From: Bradyrhizobium sp. CCBAU 53351
Lineage (GTDB): Bacteria; Pseudomonadota; Alphaproteobacteria; Rhizobiales; Xanthobacteraceae
Direction of reading: 5' to 3'
Length of the DNA stretch: 64,000 nt
NCBI RefSeq assembly: GCF_015291745.1
Contig: NZ_CP030059.1
Span: 6,785,501 to 6,849,500, forward strand
The notes beneath the pieces are model-generated. The model was not told the origin of the DNA, ran no database searches, and saw only the letters and a list, made by a program, of their open reading frames with translations. Each line of letters starts with the position of its first letter. Position 1 is the first letter of the stretch. Both the position numbers and the translations under genes were made by a program. Positions 26,555-35,105 of the stretch are shown here, piece by piece.

Positions 26555-27127
26555 ATGACGGACGTCGGTGACATCGCGCCATCGGGCATTCTCGCCTTCT
26601 GGCGCGAGGCTGGCCGCGAGCGCTGGTACGAGCGCAACGAGGCTTTCGACGCCGAGGTCCGGCACCGCTTTCTTGCGCTGTGGCAGCAAGCGGCCGCCGG
26701 CGAACTGGCGTCATGGGAAGACAGTGACGACGGTGCGCTCGCGCTGGTCATCGTGCTCGACCAGTTTCCCCGCAACATGTTTCGCGGCACGCCGCAAGCC
26801 TTTGCCAGCGACGCGCTGGCGCGCGACGTCGCCCGCCGCGCCATCGACCGCGGTGTCGATACCAGGGTCGACCCGGTCCTGCGCGAATTCCTCTATCTGC
26901 CCTTCATGCATTCGGAGCACCTGCCCGACCAGCTGCATTGCGTCGCGCTGTTTCAAAGTGCCGGCAACGCCAGCAGCGCTGACCATGCCGAGAACCTGAA
27001 ATACGCCCGGGTGCACGCCGACATCATCCAGCGGTTCGGCCGGTTTCCCCACCGCAACCGCCTCCTCGGCCGCGACACCACGGAGGAGGAGCAGGCCTTT
27101 CTCGACAATGGCGGCTTTTCCGGCTGA
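26555..27127 (+). CDS. DUF924 family protein
   Basis: The 190-residue helical protein has all DUF924 hallmarks: IPSGILAFWREAGRERWYE-like N terminus, VIVLDQFPRNMFRGTPQAFASDALA in the centre, FLYLPFMHSEHLPDQ and HADIIQRFGRFPHRN. The fold is TPR-like and soluble. The biochemical role of the family is unknown. It begins 12 bp after fadD and is probably cotranscribed with it. Confidence 0.9.
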   Translation: MTDVGDIAPSGILAFWREAGRERWYERNEAFDAEVRHRFLALWQQAAAGELASWEDSDDGALALVIVLDQFPRNMFRGTPQAFASDALARDVARRAIDRGVDTRVDPVLREFLYLPFMHSEHLPDQLHCVALFQSAGNASSADHAENLKYARVHADIIQRFGRFPHRNRLLGRDTTEEEQAFLDNGGFSG

Positions 27128-27235
27128 TGACATCGCGGTGAAGGCCCCCCGCCCCGGCCGCTTTCCCCGCCGGCAATATTGTGCAGGCCCGCCGCACGGT
27201 CTAAAAAGCGGGACCGATTTTCAGGGAGACTGACG

Positions 27236-27721
27236 ATGGCGATCCAGATTGGCGACAAGCTGCCCGAGGCGAAATTCCGCGTGATGACGGCGGAAGGCCC
27301 GCAGGTGAAGACCACCGACGATATCTTCAAGGGCAAGAAGGTGGCGCTGTTCGCGGTGCCCGGCGCCTACACCGGCACCTGCCACAAGATGCATCTGCCG
27401 AGCATCTTCCTCAACGCCTATGCCATGAAGGACAAGGGCGTCGAGACCATCGCCATCGTCTCCGTCAACGACGCCTTCGTCATGAACGCCTGGAAGCGCG
27501 ACACCGACCAGCGGGACGAGGCGATCTTCCTCGCCGACGGCAATGCCGAGTTCGCCAAGGCGATCGGCATGGAGCTCGACGCCTCCGCCAACGGCCTCGG
27601 CATCCGCTCCAAGCGCTATTCGATGCTGGTGGAGGACGGCGTGGTGAAGAAGCTGAACCTCGAGGCGATGCCCGGCAAGGTCGAGGTCTCCGGCGGCGAT
27701 ACGCTGCTCGGGCAGCTCTGA
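27236..27721 (+). CDS. Peroxiredoxin, Prx5-type, with a single cysteine
   Basis: The 161-residue protein belongs to the Prx5/PrxII group: FAVPGAYTGTCHKMHLP with the peroxidatic Cys49, then SVNDAFVMNAWKR and the GLGIRSKRYSMLVEDGVVKKLNLE strand. It reduces hydrogen peroxide and alkyl hydroperoxides, using glutaredoxin or glutathione in related proteins. No other Cys is present, so it must be a 1-Cys enzyme that is resolved by an external thiol. The ATG at 27236 is preceded by CAGGGAGACTG. Confidence 0.92.
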   Translation: MAIQIGDKLPEAKFRVMTAEGPQVKTTDDIFKGKKVALFAVPGAYTGTCHKMHLPSIFLNAYAMKDKGVETIAIVSVNDAFVMNAWKRDTDQRDEAIFLADGNAEFAKAIGMELDASANGLGIRSKRYSMLVEDGVVKKLNLEAMPGKVEVSGGDTLLGQL

Positions 27722-27754
27722 GCTTTCGGCACCGCTCTTAGCCACAAATGACAC

Positions 27755-27858
27755 TGTCATGCCCCGGCTCGACCGGGGCATCCAGCACGCCGAGAATTCT
27801 CGGATCGATCACAACCGTCTCTGGAATACTGGATCGCCCGCCTTCGCGGGCGATGACA
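27755..27858. repeat. Dispersed palindromic repeat, type A copy 1
   Basis: The element begins TGTCATGCCCCGGCTCGACC and ends GGATCGCCCGCCTTCGCGGG followed by CGATGACA. Its right half is nearly identical to the copies at 32.7 and 48.2 kb, while its left half is a different variant (GCCCCGG...CCGGGGC). It lies between the convergent peroxiredoxin and rnhA genes and could also act as a bidirectional terminator. Confidence 0.8.
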
Positions 27859-27880
27859 ATTGAGATCGAGGCGCGCACCC

Positions 27881-28345
27881 CTACTCCGCGACCCGCTGCT
27901 GCAGCCGCGCCTTCACGATCCCATCGCGCGCGAGCTGATCGGCGCGCTCGTTCTCGGGGTGGCCGGCGTGGCCCTTGACCCAGTGCCAGCGCACCTCGTG
28001 CTGCTTCAGCGTGGCATCGAGGCGCTGCCATAGCTCGACATTCTTCACCGGCTTCTTGTCGGCGGTGCGCCAGCCGTTGCGCTTCCAGCCGTGGATCCAG
28101 CCGGTGATGCCCTGCCGGACATATTGGCTGTCGGTGTAGAGATCGACGATGCACGGTTTCTTCAGCGCTTCGAGCGCCGAGATCGCCGCCATCAGCTCCA
28201 TCTGGTTGTTGGTGGTGTGACGCTCGCCGCCGTTCAGCTCTTTTTCCTTGTCGCCGAACTTCAGGATCGCGCCCCAGCCGCCCGGCCCGGGATTTCCCGA
28301 GCAGGCGCCGTCGGTATAGATCGTGACATTGGGACGCTCGCTCAC
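27881..28345 (-). CDS. rnhA: Ribonuclease HI
   Basis: The 154-residue enzyme matches bacterial RNase HI over its full length: [14 protein letters not shown] with the first catalytic Asp12, [10 protein letters not shown] with the Glu, LYTDSQYV with the second Asp, and [15 protein letters not shown] with the His and last Asp. It degrades RNA in RNA-DNA hybrids. The GTG start at 28345 overlaps the thrB stop by 4 bp, showing translational coupling in an ispH-thrB-rnhA operon. Confidence 0.95.
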   Translation of the reverse strand: MSERPNVTIYTDGACSGNPGPGGWGAILKFGDKEKELNGGERHTTNNQMELMAAISALEALKKPCIVDLYTDSQYVRQGITGWIHGWKRNGWRTADKKPVKNVELWQRLDATLKQHEVRWHWVKGHAGHPENERADQLARDGIVKARLQQRVAE

Positions 28346-29325
28346 GCCACCAGCCCCGACGGCATCAGCCCATAGTCGCGCACGCTCGTGACGCTCTGGT
28401 GGAAGCGCAGCTTGCGGACATATTCGAGAGGGTCCTTCGGCTTCACCAGCGCACCGGGCGGCACGTTGAGCCAATCCACCAGGCGCGTCAGCAGGAAGCG
28501 GATCGCAGCGCCGCGCGCCAGCAGCGGCAGCGCGGCCTCTTCCGCCTCCGAGAGCTTTCGCACCCGGCCATAGGCGTTGAGGAAGGCACGCGCCTTGGTG
28601 ACGTTGAAGGAATGATCCGGCTCGAAGCACCACGCGTTGAGGCAGATCGCGACGTCATAGGCCAGCATGTCGTTGCAGGCGAAGGTGAAGTCGATGATCC
28701 CGGAGAGCTGATCGCCGAGGAAGAAGACGTTGTCGTTGAAGAGGTCGGCGTGGATCACCCCTTCCGGCAAATGTTGCGGCCAGACCCCGCTCTCGAGGTG
28801 GTCGAGCTCGGCCGCGAGGAACGCGCGCAAGCCCGGCTGCACCTCGTCGGCCCGGTGCGAGGCCGCGTCGAACAGCGGCCGCCAGCCCGAGACCGACAGC
28901 GCGTTGGCGCGCCGAACCGCAAAGTTCGCGCCGGCGAGATGCATCTTCGCCAGCCCCGCGCCGACGCCGGCGCAGTGCGCCACGTTCGGCTTGCGCGGCC
29001 ACATGCCTTCGAGAAAGGTGATGATCGCCGCAGGCCGCCCCGACAGCTCGCGCAGCGCCTCGCCGTCGCGTCCCTTCACCGGCAGCGGGCAGTTGACGCC
29101 GTGCTCGGCCAGATGCGTCATCAGCGCGAGGAAGAACGGCAGGTCGTTCTTCGCAACGCGCTTCTCGTAGAGCGTGAGGATGAACGACCCCTGACTGGTA
29201 TGCAGCAGGAAGTTGGTGTTCTCGACGCCCTCGGCGATGCCCTTGTAGGAGAGCAATTCGCCGAGATCATATTGCCTCAAGAAGTCCGCAAGCTCGTCGG
29301 CGGCGACGTCGGTGTAGACCGCCAT
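28342..29325 (-). CDS. thrB: Homoserine kinase, APH-fold type
   Basis: The 327-residue protein is the aminoglycoside-phosphotransferase-fold homoserine kinase of alphaproteobacteria. It starts [16 protein letters not shown] and has a [13 protein letters not shown] nucleotide loop, the catalytic [11 protein letters not shown] (Brenner-like HxDxxxxN) and [15 protein letters not shown]. It phosphorylates homoserine on the way to threonine. Its stop codon overlaps the rnhA start and it lies 6 bp after ispH. Confidence 0.93.
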   Translation of the reverse strand: MAVYTDVAADELADFLRQYDLGELLSYKGIAEGVENTNFLLHTSQGSFILTLYEKRVAKNDLPFFLALMTHLAEHGVNCPLPVKGRDGEALRELSGRPAAIITFLEGMWPRKPNVAHCAGVGAGLAKMHLAGANFAVRRANALSVSGWRPLFDAASHRADEVQPGLRAFLAAELDHLESGVWPQHLPEGVIHADLFNDNVFFLGDQLSGIIDFTFACNDMLAYDVAICLNAWCFEPDHSFNVTKARAFLNAYGRVRKLSEAEEAALPLLARGAAIRFLLTRLVDWLNVPPGALVKPKDPLEYVRKLRFHQSVTSVRDYGLMPSGLVA

Positions 29326-29331
29326 AAAGGT

Positions 29332-30300
29332 CTACTCGGCGGCAGCTTCGGGACGCACCTGACGCGGCAGCGGGAAGAACTCGTTCTCTTCCGCGGCCGA
29401 GACCGTCTCCACATGCAGCGTGTAGCGCTCGGCGAAGGCGTCCATGATCTCTTCGACGATCACCTCCGGCGCGGAGGCGCCCGCCGTGATGCCAAGGCTC
29501 GAGATGTTGCTGAACCGCTCCCAGTCGAGGTCAGCCGCGCGCTGCGCCAGCACCGCGATCCGGCAGCCCTCGCGCTCGGCGACCTCGCGCAGGCGCTGCG
29601 AGTTCGACGAGTTCGGCGCACCGACCACGATCAGGGCGTCCACCACCGGCGCCACCTTCTTCACCGCGAGCTGGCGGTTGGTGGTGGCGTAGCAGATGTC
29701 TTCCTTGTGCGGCCCGTTGATGTTGGGGAAGCGCTCCTTCAAGAGCGCCACGATCTCCGCGGTGTCGTCGATCGACAGCGTGGTCTGGGTCACGAAGGCG
29801 AGGTTGTTGGGGTCCTTCGGGGCGATGGTCTTGGCGTCCTCGGCGGTCTCGATCAGCGTCACGGCGCCGGTCGGAAGCTGGCCGAGCGTGCCCACCACCT
29901 CGGGGTGATGGGAGTGGCCGATCAGGAAGATCTCGCGGCCACGCTTGAAATGGATCGCGGCCTCACGATGGACCTTGGTCACCAGCGGGCAAGTCGCATC
30001 CAGCGAGAACAGATTGCGGGACTGCGCGTCGGCCGGAACCGATTTCGGCACGCCATGGGCCGAAAACACCACCGGCGCGGTGGTGTTTTCCGGGATCTCG
30101 GCGAGCTCCTCGACGAAGATGGCGCCCTTCTTCTTCAACCCGTCGACGACGTACTTGTTGTGTACAATCTCGTGGCGAACATAGACGGGGGCGCCGTATT
30201 TATCGAGTGCCCGTTCCACGGTGTCGATCGCCCGGACCACCCCGGCACAGAAGCCGCGGGGAGAACAAAGCACGATCTTGAGGTCTGGTTTGGCTGACAT
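29332..30300 (-). CDS. ispH: 4-hydroxy-3-methylbut-2-enyl diphosphate reductase
   Basis: The 322-residue iron-sulphur enzyme catalyses the last step of the MEP isoprenoid pathway. The conserved cluster ligands are visible in CSPRGFCAG (Cys12, with Cys18 also present), DATCPLVTK and [10 protein letters not shown]. The motifs [10 protein letters not shown] and [15 protein letters not shown] are typical of IspH/LytB. The ATG at 30300 begins [10 protein letters not shown]; an in-frame extension to 30435 is non-coding in character. It is the first gene of a compact run with thrB and rnhA, divergent from trcR. Confidence 0.95.
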   Translation of the reverse strand: MSAKPDLKIVLCSPRGFCAGVVRAIDTVERALDKYGAPVYVRHEIVHNKYVVDGLKKKGAIFVEELAEIPENTTAPVVFSAHGVPKSVPADAQSRNLFSLDATCPLVTKVHREAAIHFKRGREIFLIGHSHHPEVVGTLGQLPTGAVTLIETAEDAKTIAPKDPNNLAFVTQTTLSIDDTAEIVALLKERFPNINGPHKEDICYATTNRQLAVKKVAPVVDALIVVGAPNSSNSQRLREVAEREGCRIAVLAQRAADLDWERFSNISSLGITAGASAPEVIVEEIMDAFAERYTLHVETVSAAEENEFFPLPRQVRPEAAAE

Positions 30301-30457
30301 TGAGCGATCTCGGGACCGAATCACCCGTTTCGCCTTCCGGCAGGGGCGGTCGATGGATGGAATGGGCTTAAAACGGTCGGCTTGAACTATACCGCGAGTT
30401 CTAAGGGAATTGGGCCCCCTTTCGGGCGCTGTCAAGGCACTATCTATAGCAGAACCA

Positions 30458-30486
30458 TTGCGTGGCTACCCCCTCCGGGCTTATAT
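30458..30486 (+). promoter_or_regulatory. Possible sigma-70 promoter of trcR
   Basis: TTGCGT is followed after 17 bases by TTATAT (or after 18 by TATATA), about 80 bp before the trcR ATG. It is in a noticeably less GC-rich part of the divergent ispH-trcR region. The -35 match is only partial. Confidence 0.3.
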
Positions 30487-30564
30487 AGCGCGAATTCCCT
30501 GTCATCGCTGATGACCACCGGTTTCGCCTCCAGAGGGGTGGGCGAAGCACAAAGGAGATTTGCC

Positions 30565-31260
30565 ATGAGCAACGCACCTCTGATGCCCAAGGCGACCGCC
30601 GTCTGGCTGCTCGACAACACCGCGCTGACCTTCGACCAGGTCGCCGATTTCACCAAGATGCATCCCCTCGAGGTGCGCGCGATCGCCGACGGCGATGCGG
30701 CCCAGGGCATCAAGGGCATGGATCCCCTCTCCAACGGCCAGCTCACCCGCGAGGAGATCGAGAAGGGCGAGAGGAACCCGGATTACCGGCTCCGCCTTCA
30801 GGAGAGCAAGGTGGTGCTGCCGCCGCAGCCCAAGCGCAAGGGCCCGCGCTACACCCCGGTGTCGCGCCGCCACGAGCGTCCGAGCGCCATCCTCTGGCTG
30901 CTGCGCAGCCATCCGGAGCTCAAGGACGCCCAGATCATGCGCCTGGTCGGCACCACCAAGAGCACCATCGCCAGCGTGCGCGACCGCACTCACTGGAACA
31001 CGTCCCAGCTCACCCCGATCGATCCCGTCACCCTCGGCCTCTGCTCGCAGATCGAGCTCGATTTCGAGGTGGCGCGCGCAGCCAAGGAAAAGCCGATCGA
31101 CGCAGCCTATGGCGGCGCCACGCTGCTGCCGGCCTCCGAGACCACGAAGAAGGACGAGTTCGAGCCCGCCGAGCGATCGAGCGACGACCTCAACGTCGAT
31201 GCCGTGTTCGCCAAGCTGAAGACGCTCGGTGGCAAGAAGCAGGAAGAAGAGGAGGAGTAA
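30565..31260 (+). CDS. trcR: Cell cycle transcriptional regulator TrcR (DUF1013)
   Basis: The 231-residue protein matches the alphaproteobacterial DUF1013/TrcR family over its length. It starts PLMPKATAVWLLDNTALTFDQVADF, has the HPLEVRAIADGD segment, a second helix-turn-helix-like region PSAILWLLRSHPELKDAQIMRLVGTTKSTIASVRDRTHWN, and an acidic Glu-rich C terminus. Members interact with RNA polymerase and influence cell-cycle transcription in Caulobacter. AAAGGAG lies 7 bp before the ATG and an excellent terminator follows the stop. Confidence 0.92.
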   Translation: MSNAPLMPKATAVWLLDNTALTFDQVADFTKMHPLEVRAIADGDAAQGIKGMDPLSNGQLTREEIEKGERNPDYRLRLQESKVVLPPQPKRKGPRYTPVSRRHERPSAILWLLRSHPELKDAQIMRLVGTTKSTIASVRDRTHWNTSQLTPIDPVTLGLCSQIELDFEVARAAKEKPIDAAYGGATLLPASETTKKDEFEPAERSSDDLNVDAVFAKLKTLGGKKQEEEEE

Positions 31261-31291
31261 TTCCTCTCTCTTACACTCATTATCGAATGCA

Positions 31292-31327
31292 AACGCGGCG
31301 GGAAAACCCGCCGCGTTTTTGTTTTTG
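31292..31327 (+). terminator. Strong Rho-independent terminator of trcR
   Basis: ACGCGGCGGG pairs perfectly with CCCGCCGCGT around the tetraloop AAAA, followed by TTTTGTTTTT. It starts about 30 bp after the trcR stop. Confidence 0.9.
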
Positions 31328-31390
31328 CCCGCGCTCGCGAAGACGACAGCAGAACTTGTTGCCGCTGGATACCTTTTATCGGCAACGCCC

Positions 31391-32137
31391 TCAGAACTTA
31401 TACGTCACGCCCGCGCCGACCAGCCACGGATCGATATGGGCGGTGCCGGTGACCGGCAGGCCCGAGACGGTCGCGCTGTAATCCGGGCGCAGCCAGAGCT
31501 TCTTGACGTCGACGTTGAGGCCCCAGTGCCGGTCGATCATGTAGTCGAAGCCGAACTGCACGGCGCCGCCCCAGGCGTTGCTGACATGCAGGTTGGTGGT
31601 GGTGGCGACGATCGCGGGCGGACCGGCGATCGCGGCCGGCGCATTGGCCGCGGAATTGTTGAAGAACACGGTGTAGTTCACGCCGGCGCCGATATACGGC
31701 TTGAACGCGCCGAACTGATCGAAGTGATATTGCAGCGTCAGCGTCGGCGGCAGCAGCGTGGTCTTGCCGATCGGCAGGCTCGCGAGCGAGCCGGTGCCGG
31801 TGATCGAGTGCCGCGTCACGCCGAGGATCAGCTCGGCCGCGATGTTCTTGGTGAAGAAATAGCTGATGTCGAGCTCGGGAACGACCTGGTCGCTGATCGA
31901 CAGGCCGGAGTTCGGCGAGGACAGCGAGGGCACGCCTGCCACATTGACGGTCGAGCCGCCGGCATCCGGCAACACGCCGAGCACGCGCAGGCGCACCATC
32001 CACGGATTGAAGGCTTCCACCGGCGGCGGTGCCTTCTTGTAAACCGGCAAATCGGCAGCTTGCACCGTTGCAAGCGTGCCCGCGAGCATCGCGCCAACCG
32101 TCGCAAGCCGCGCCAGGTTTCTTGTCGTTCTCTGCAT
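31391..32137 (-). CDS. Outer-membrane protein, OmpW family
   Basis: The 248-residue protein has a signal peptide (LATVGAMLAGTLATVQA) and then an eight-stranded barrel of the OmpW type: WMVRLRVLGVLPD at the start, VPELDISYFFTKNIAAELI, GAFKPYIGAGVNYTVFF, and a terminal GAGVTYKF ending in Phe as expected for outer-membrane barrels. OmpW proteins form small hydrophobic channels. A perfect TTGAC-N4-ATCAA FixK/FNR-type box lies 77-90 bp upstream of the start, suggesting induction under low oxygen. Confidence 0.92.
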   Translation of the reverse strand: MQRTTRNLARLATVGAMLAGTLATVQAADLPVYKKAPPPVEAFNPWMVRLRVLGVLPDAGGSTVNVAGVPSLSSPNSGLSISDQVVPELDISYFFTKNIAAELILGVTRHSITGTGSLASLPIGKTTLLPPTLTLQYHFDQFGAFKPYIGAGVNYTVFFNNSAANAPAAIAGPPAIVATTTNLHVSNAWGGAVQFGFDYMIDRHWGLNVDVKKLWLRPDYSATVSGLPVTGTAHIDPWLVGAGVTYKF

Positions 32138-32213
32138 TTCAATCCCCTTCAGCCTTCTCTCGCGCGTCGTTGCGCGACATGAGCGTCAGAGCAGAAAGGG
32201 ACCGCTGAAGGAT

Positions 32214-32227
32214 TTGACCTTGATCAA
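32214..32227 (-). promoter_or_regulatory. FixK/FNR-type binding site upstream of ompW
   Basis: Read on either strand the site has the form TTGA-N6-TCAA: TTGATCAAGGTCAA on the coding strand. This matches the CRP/FNR-family FixK2 consensus. Its centre is about 83 bp before the OmpW start codon, allowing the standard -41.5 activator position with a 5' leader of about 40 bases. Confidence 0.55.
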
Positions 32228-32329
32228 TTCAGTCCAAGGTCGCCACGATTTGGCCATGGCGTTGCAGATGTGTCACGAAAGCCACGAAGGCGGGATGCAT
32301 TGCGCGGCAAGATAGTGCCGCACATCATG

Positions 32330-32599
32330 TCAGGGCCGTTCGGGATGATTCAGCATGTATTCGCCGAGGTCGCGCTGGCGGCGGTCGGCGCGCGCGGTGG
32401 CGGCGTTGCGCTGGACGTCACGGTCCTTGCGGCAGGCCACGTATTCCGGCGAGCCCTGCGCGTAACCGCGGCCCTGGCAGACCGCATCGTCATCGTCGCC
32501 GCCCACCGCTACGGCATTCTGGTGACGCGCGGAGCAGGCGGAGAGGGCGATGGCGAGCAGCACGGCTGCAAGCAGGCGCGGCGTGGCGGCGAGTGGCAT
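32330..32599 (-). CDS. Small lipoprotein
   Basis: The 89-residue protein has a signal sequence with a clear lipobox (LSAC, Cys at residue 22), so it should be lipid-anchored. The mature part is polar and Arg/Asp-rich, with two further Cys (AVCQGRGY, VACRKD) that may form a disulphide, and the segment YAQGSPEYVACRKDRD. The family is not named with certainty; the CxxxGYxxGSxxYxxC style occurs in many short alphaproteobacterial lipoproteins. Confidence 0.8.
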   Translation of the reverse strand: MPLAATPRLLAAVLLAIALSACSARHQNAVAVGGDDDDAVCQGRGYAQGSPEYVACRKDRDVQRNAATARADRRQRDLGEYMLNHPERP

Positions 32600-32676
32600 A
32601 CGAGGTCCCTTGCTGGCGGCCCCTGTTTAGCGCGGAATGCGGAGATTGTAAGTCCCCGGACGCCGTTCCAACCCAC

Positions 32677-32778
32677 TGTCATTCCCCGCGAAGGCGGGGA
32701 ATCCAGTACGCCGCGCCGGTCGTTGGGTCACACCGCTGCCGCGGAGTACTGGATCACCCGCTTTCGCGGGTGATGACA
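32677..32778. repeat. Dispersed palindromic repeat, type A copy 2
   Basis: The element begins TGTCATTCCCCGCGAAGG and ends CTTTCGCGGGTGATGACA, with AATCCAGTACGCC and GGAGTACTGGAT inside. Each arm carries its own small hairpin (CCCCGCGAAGGCGGGG and CCCGCTTTCGCGGG). It lies between the small lipoprotein start and the end of prpE. Confidence 0.85.
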
Positions 32779-32833
32779 GCGGAAGGTGGTGAAGCAAAGT
32801 TGCACCTCACGAGCATGACCGCCAGAGCAAACC

Positions 32834-34744
32834 TCACACCCGCCCCTTCAGAGCGTCCCCGATCTCCTCGAGCGTCTTGGGATCCTCGATCGTTGCCGGC
32901 ATGGTCCAGGATTCGCCGTCGGCAATCTTCTTGATGGTGCCGCGCAGAATCTTGCCGGAGCGCGTCTTGGGCAGGCGGCCGACGGTGATCGCGAGCTTGA
33001 AGGCGGCGACGGGGCCGAGCTTGTCGCGCACCAGCGCGACGATCTCCTTCTCGATCTCGGCCGGAGCACGCTTCACGCCGGCCTTGAGCACCAGGAAGCC
33101 GCAGGGCACCTCGCCCTTGATCGCGTCCTTGACGCCGAGCACGGCGCATTCGGCGACGTCGGGATGCGAGGCCAAAATCTCCTCCATGCCGCCGGTGGAG
33201 AGCCGATGGCCGGCGACGTTGATGATGTCGTCGGTGCGGCCCATGACGAAGACATAGCCGTCCTCGTCCTTGTAGCCGGCATCCGAGGTTTTGTAATAGC
33301 CGGGGAATTCGCTCAAATACGCTTCCTTGAAGCGCGCATCCTGATTCCACAGCGTCGGCAGGCAGCCCGGCGGCATCGGCAGCTTGATGACGATCGAGCC
33401 CATGGTGTTGGGCCCCACTGGCTTTGCCGCCTCGTCGACCACGTCGACCTGGTAGCCCGGCATCGGCACCGTCGGCGAGCCGTGCTTCACCGGCAGCATG
33501 CCGAGCCCGACCGGGTTGCCGGCGATGCACCAGCCGGTCTCGGTCTGCCACCAATGGTCGATCACCGGCACCTTCAGCTGCTGCTCCGCCCATTCGACTG
33601 TCGGCGGATCGGCGCGCTCGCCGGCCAAGAAGAGCGTGCGGAACTTCGAGAGGTCGTATTGCCGGATGAATTTTCCTTCCGGGTCCTCTTTCCGGATCGC
33701 GCGGAACGCGGTCGGCGCGGTGAAGAACGCGACCGCCTTGTGCTCGGAGATCACGCGCCAGAATGCGCCGGCATCGGGCGTGCCGACCGGCTTGCCTTCG
33801 TACATGATCGTGGTCGCGCCATGCAGCAGCGGGCCATAGACGATATAGCTGTGGCCGACCACCCAGCCGATGTCTGAGCCGCACCACCACACCTCGCCTG
33901 GCTTGACGCCATAGAGGTTGAACATCGACCATTTCACCGCGACGAGATGACCGCCATTGTCGCGCACGACGCCCTTGGGGATGCCCGTGGTGCCCGAGGT
34001 GTAGAGGATGTAGAGCGGATCGGTGGCGGCCACAGGCACGCAAGGTGCCTTCTTGCCGTCGTTCAGCGCCTTGCGGCGCAGGCTCGCCCAATCATAGTCC
34101 CTTCCCGGCGCCAGATCGCAGGTGAGCTGCGGACGCTGCAGCACGATGCAGGCTTTCGGCTTGCTGCCGGCAAGCTTGATCGCCTCGTCGAGCAGCGGCT
34201 TGTACTGCACGATGCGGCCGGGCTCGATGCCGCAGCTTGCGGACAGAATGAGTTTCGGCTGCGCGTCGTCGATGCGGGTGGCGAGCTCCTTCGCGGCAAA
34301 GCCGCCGAACACCACGGAGTGCACCGCCCCGATCCGCGCGCAGGCGAGCATCGCGACCACGGCCTCCGGCACCATCGGCATATAGAGGATGACGCGATCG
34401 CCCTTGGCGACGCCGAAATCCTGCATGATGGCGGCAAGCGCCTGCACCTCGTTCAGCAGTTCGGCATAGGTCAGTTTGGTGACGCTGCCCGTCAACGGCG
34501 AATCATGGATCAGCGCGACCTGGCCGGCGCGGCCGCCTTCGACATGGCGGTCGAGCGCGTTGTAGGAGGTATTGACGACACCGCCGGTGAACCAGCGGCC
34601 GTAGGTTCCTTGGCTGGGATCGAAAATCGTCTTGGGCGGCTCGATCCAGTCGATCTCCTTGGCCGCCTCAGCCCAGAAGCCTTCGGGGTCGGCGAGCGAG
34701 CGCGCATGGACCTCGTGATAGAGACTCTTGCCCTGGATGTTCAT
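32834..34744 (-). CDS. prpE: Propionyl-CoA synthetase
   Basis: The 636-residue ANL ligase has an acetyl-CoA-synthetase-type N-terminal cap (WFTGGVVNTSYNALDRHVE), the P-loop YTSGTTGIPKG, WWQTETGW near the centre, YKTSDAGYKDEDGYVFVMGRTDDIINVAGHRLSTGGMEE and the catalytic Lys in TRSGKILRG. The NTSYNALDRHV and PTAFRAIRKEDPEG segments are typical of PrpE rather than Acs. It activates propionate to propionyl-CoA in the cytoplasm. The ATG at 34744 begins MNIQGKSLY; an open frame extending to 35122 runs through a repeat and is not coding. Confidence 0.9.
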   Translation of the reverse strand: MNIQGKSLYHEVHARSLADPEGFWAEAAKEIDWIEPPKTIFDPSQGTYGRWFTGGVVNTSYNALDRHVEGGRAGQVALIHDSPLTGSVTKLTYAELLNEVQALAAIMQDFGVAKGDRVILYMPMVPEAVVAMLACARIGAVHSVVFGGFAAKELATRIDDAQPKLILSASCGIEPGRIVQYKPLLDEAIKLAGSKPKACIVLQRPQLTCDLAPGRDYDWASLRRKALNDGKKAPCVPVAATDPLYILYTSGTTGIPKGVVRDNGGHLVAVKWSMFNLYGVKPGEVWWCGSDIGWVVGHSYIVYGPLLHGATTIMYEGKPVGTPDAGAFWRVISEHKAVAFFTAPTAFRAIRKEDPEGKFIRQYDLSKFRTLFLAGERADPPTVEWAEQQLKVPVIDHWWQTETGWCIAGNPVGLGMLPVKHGSPTVPMPGYQVDVVDEAAKPVGPNTMGSIVIKLPMPPGCLPTLWNQDARFKEAYLSEFPGYYKTSDAGYKDEDGYVFVMGRTDDIINVAGHRLSTGGMEEILASHPDVAECAVLGVKDAIKGEVPCGFLVLKAGVKRAPAEIEKEIVALVRDKLGPVAAFKLAITVGRLPKTRSGKILRGTIKKIADGESWTMPATIEDPKTLEEIGDALKGRV

Positions 34745-34927
34745 TCCCGCGCTCCCGTTCCCTTTATTCGGCTGGCTTTGAGCCTCGTGGCAGGGCGGGC
34801 GTGCCGCCATGACCAGGATCAATCGCCGGCCTTGTTTGAGGGCTATTTTCCCGGGAACGGGCCGCGGTTCAAGCTGAAAAGGATGGGTCTTCTGAAGGTA
34901 GAGTTCGCGCGGCATTGGCCGGTGCGC

Positions 34928-35074
34928 TCCCTCTCCCGCTTGCGGGGGAGGGCCGGGGTGGGGATGCTTCCGCGTCGGGATTGCTTGAGGCCCTAGCAGG
35001 TAATCCCCAAGGGGAGAGAGCCCCCACCCGCCGCGCTCTTCGAGCGCGTCTACCTCCCCCGCAAGCGGGAGAGG
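34928..35074. repeat. Dispersed palindromic repeat, type F
   Basis: CTCTCCCGCTTGCGGGGGAG at the left is nearly the reverse complement of CTCCCCCGCAAGCGGGAGAG at the right. GGCCGGGGTGGGG pairs further in with CCCCCACCCGCC. It fills most of the 361-bp gap between prpE and the TPR gene, where no gene is seen. Such forms are widespread in Bradyrhizobium and other alphaproteobacteria. Confidence 0.75.
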
Positions 35075-35105
35075 TAACCAAGCCAGCTGCGCGACCTCGG
35101 TCCGC

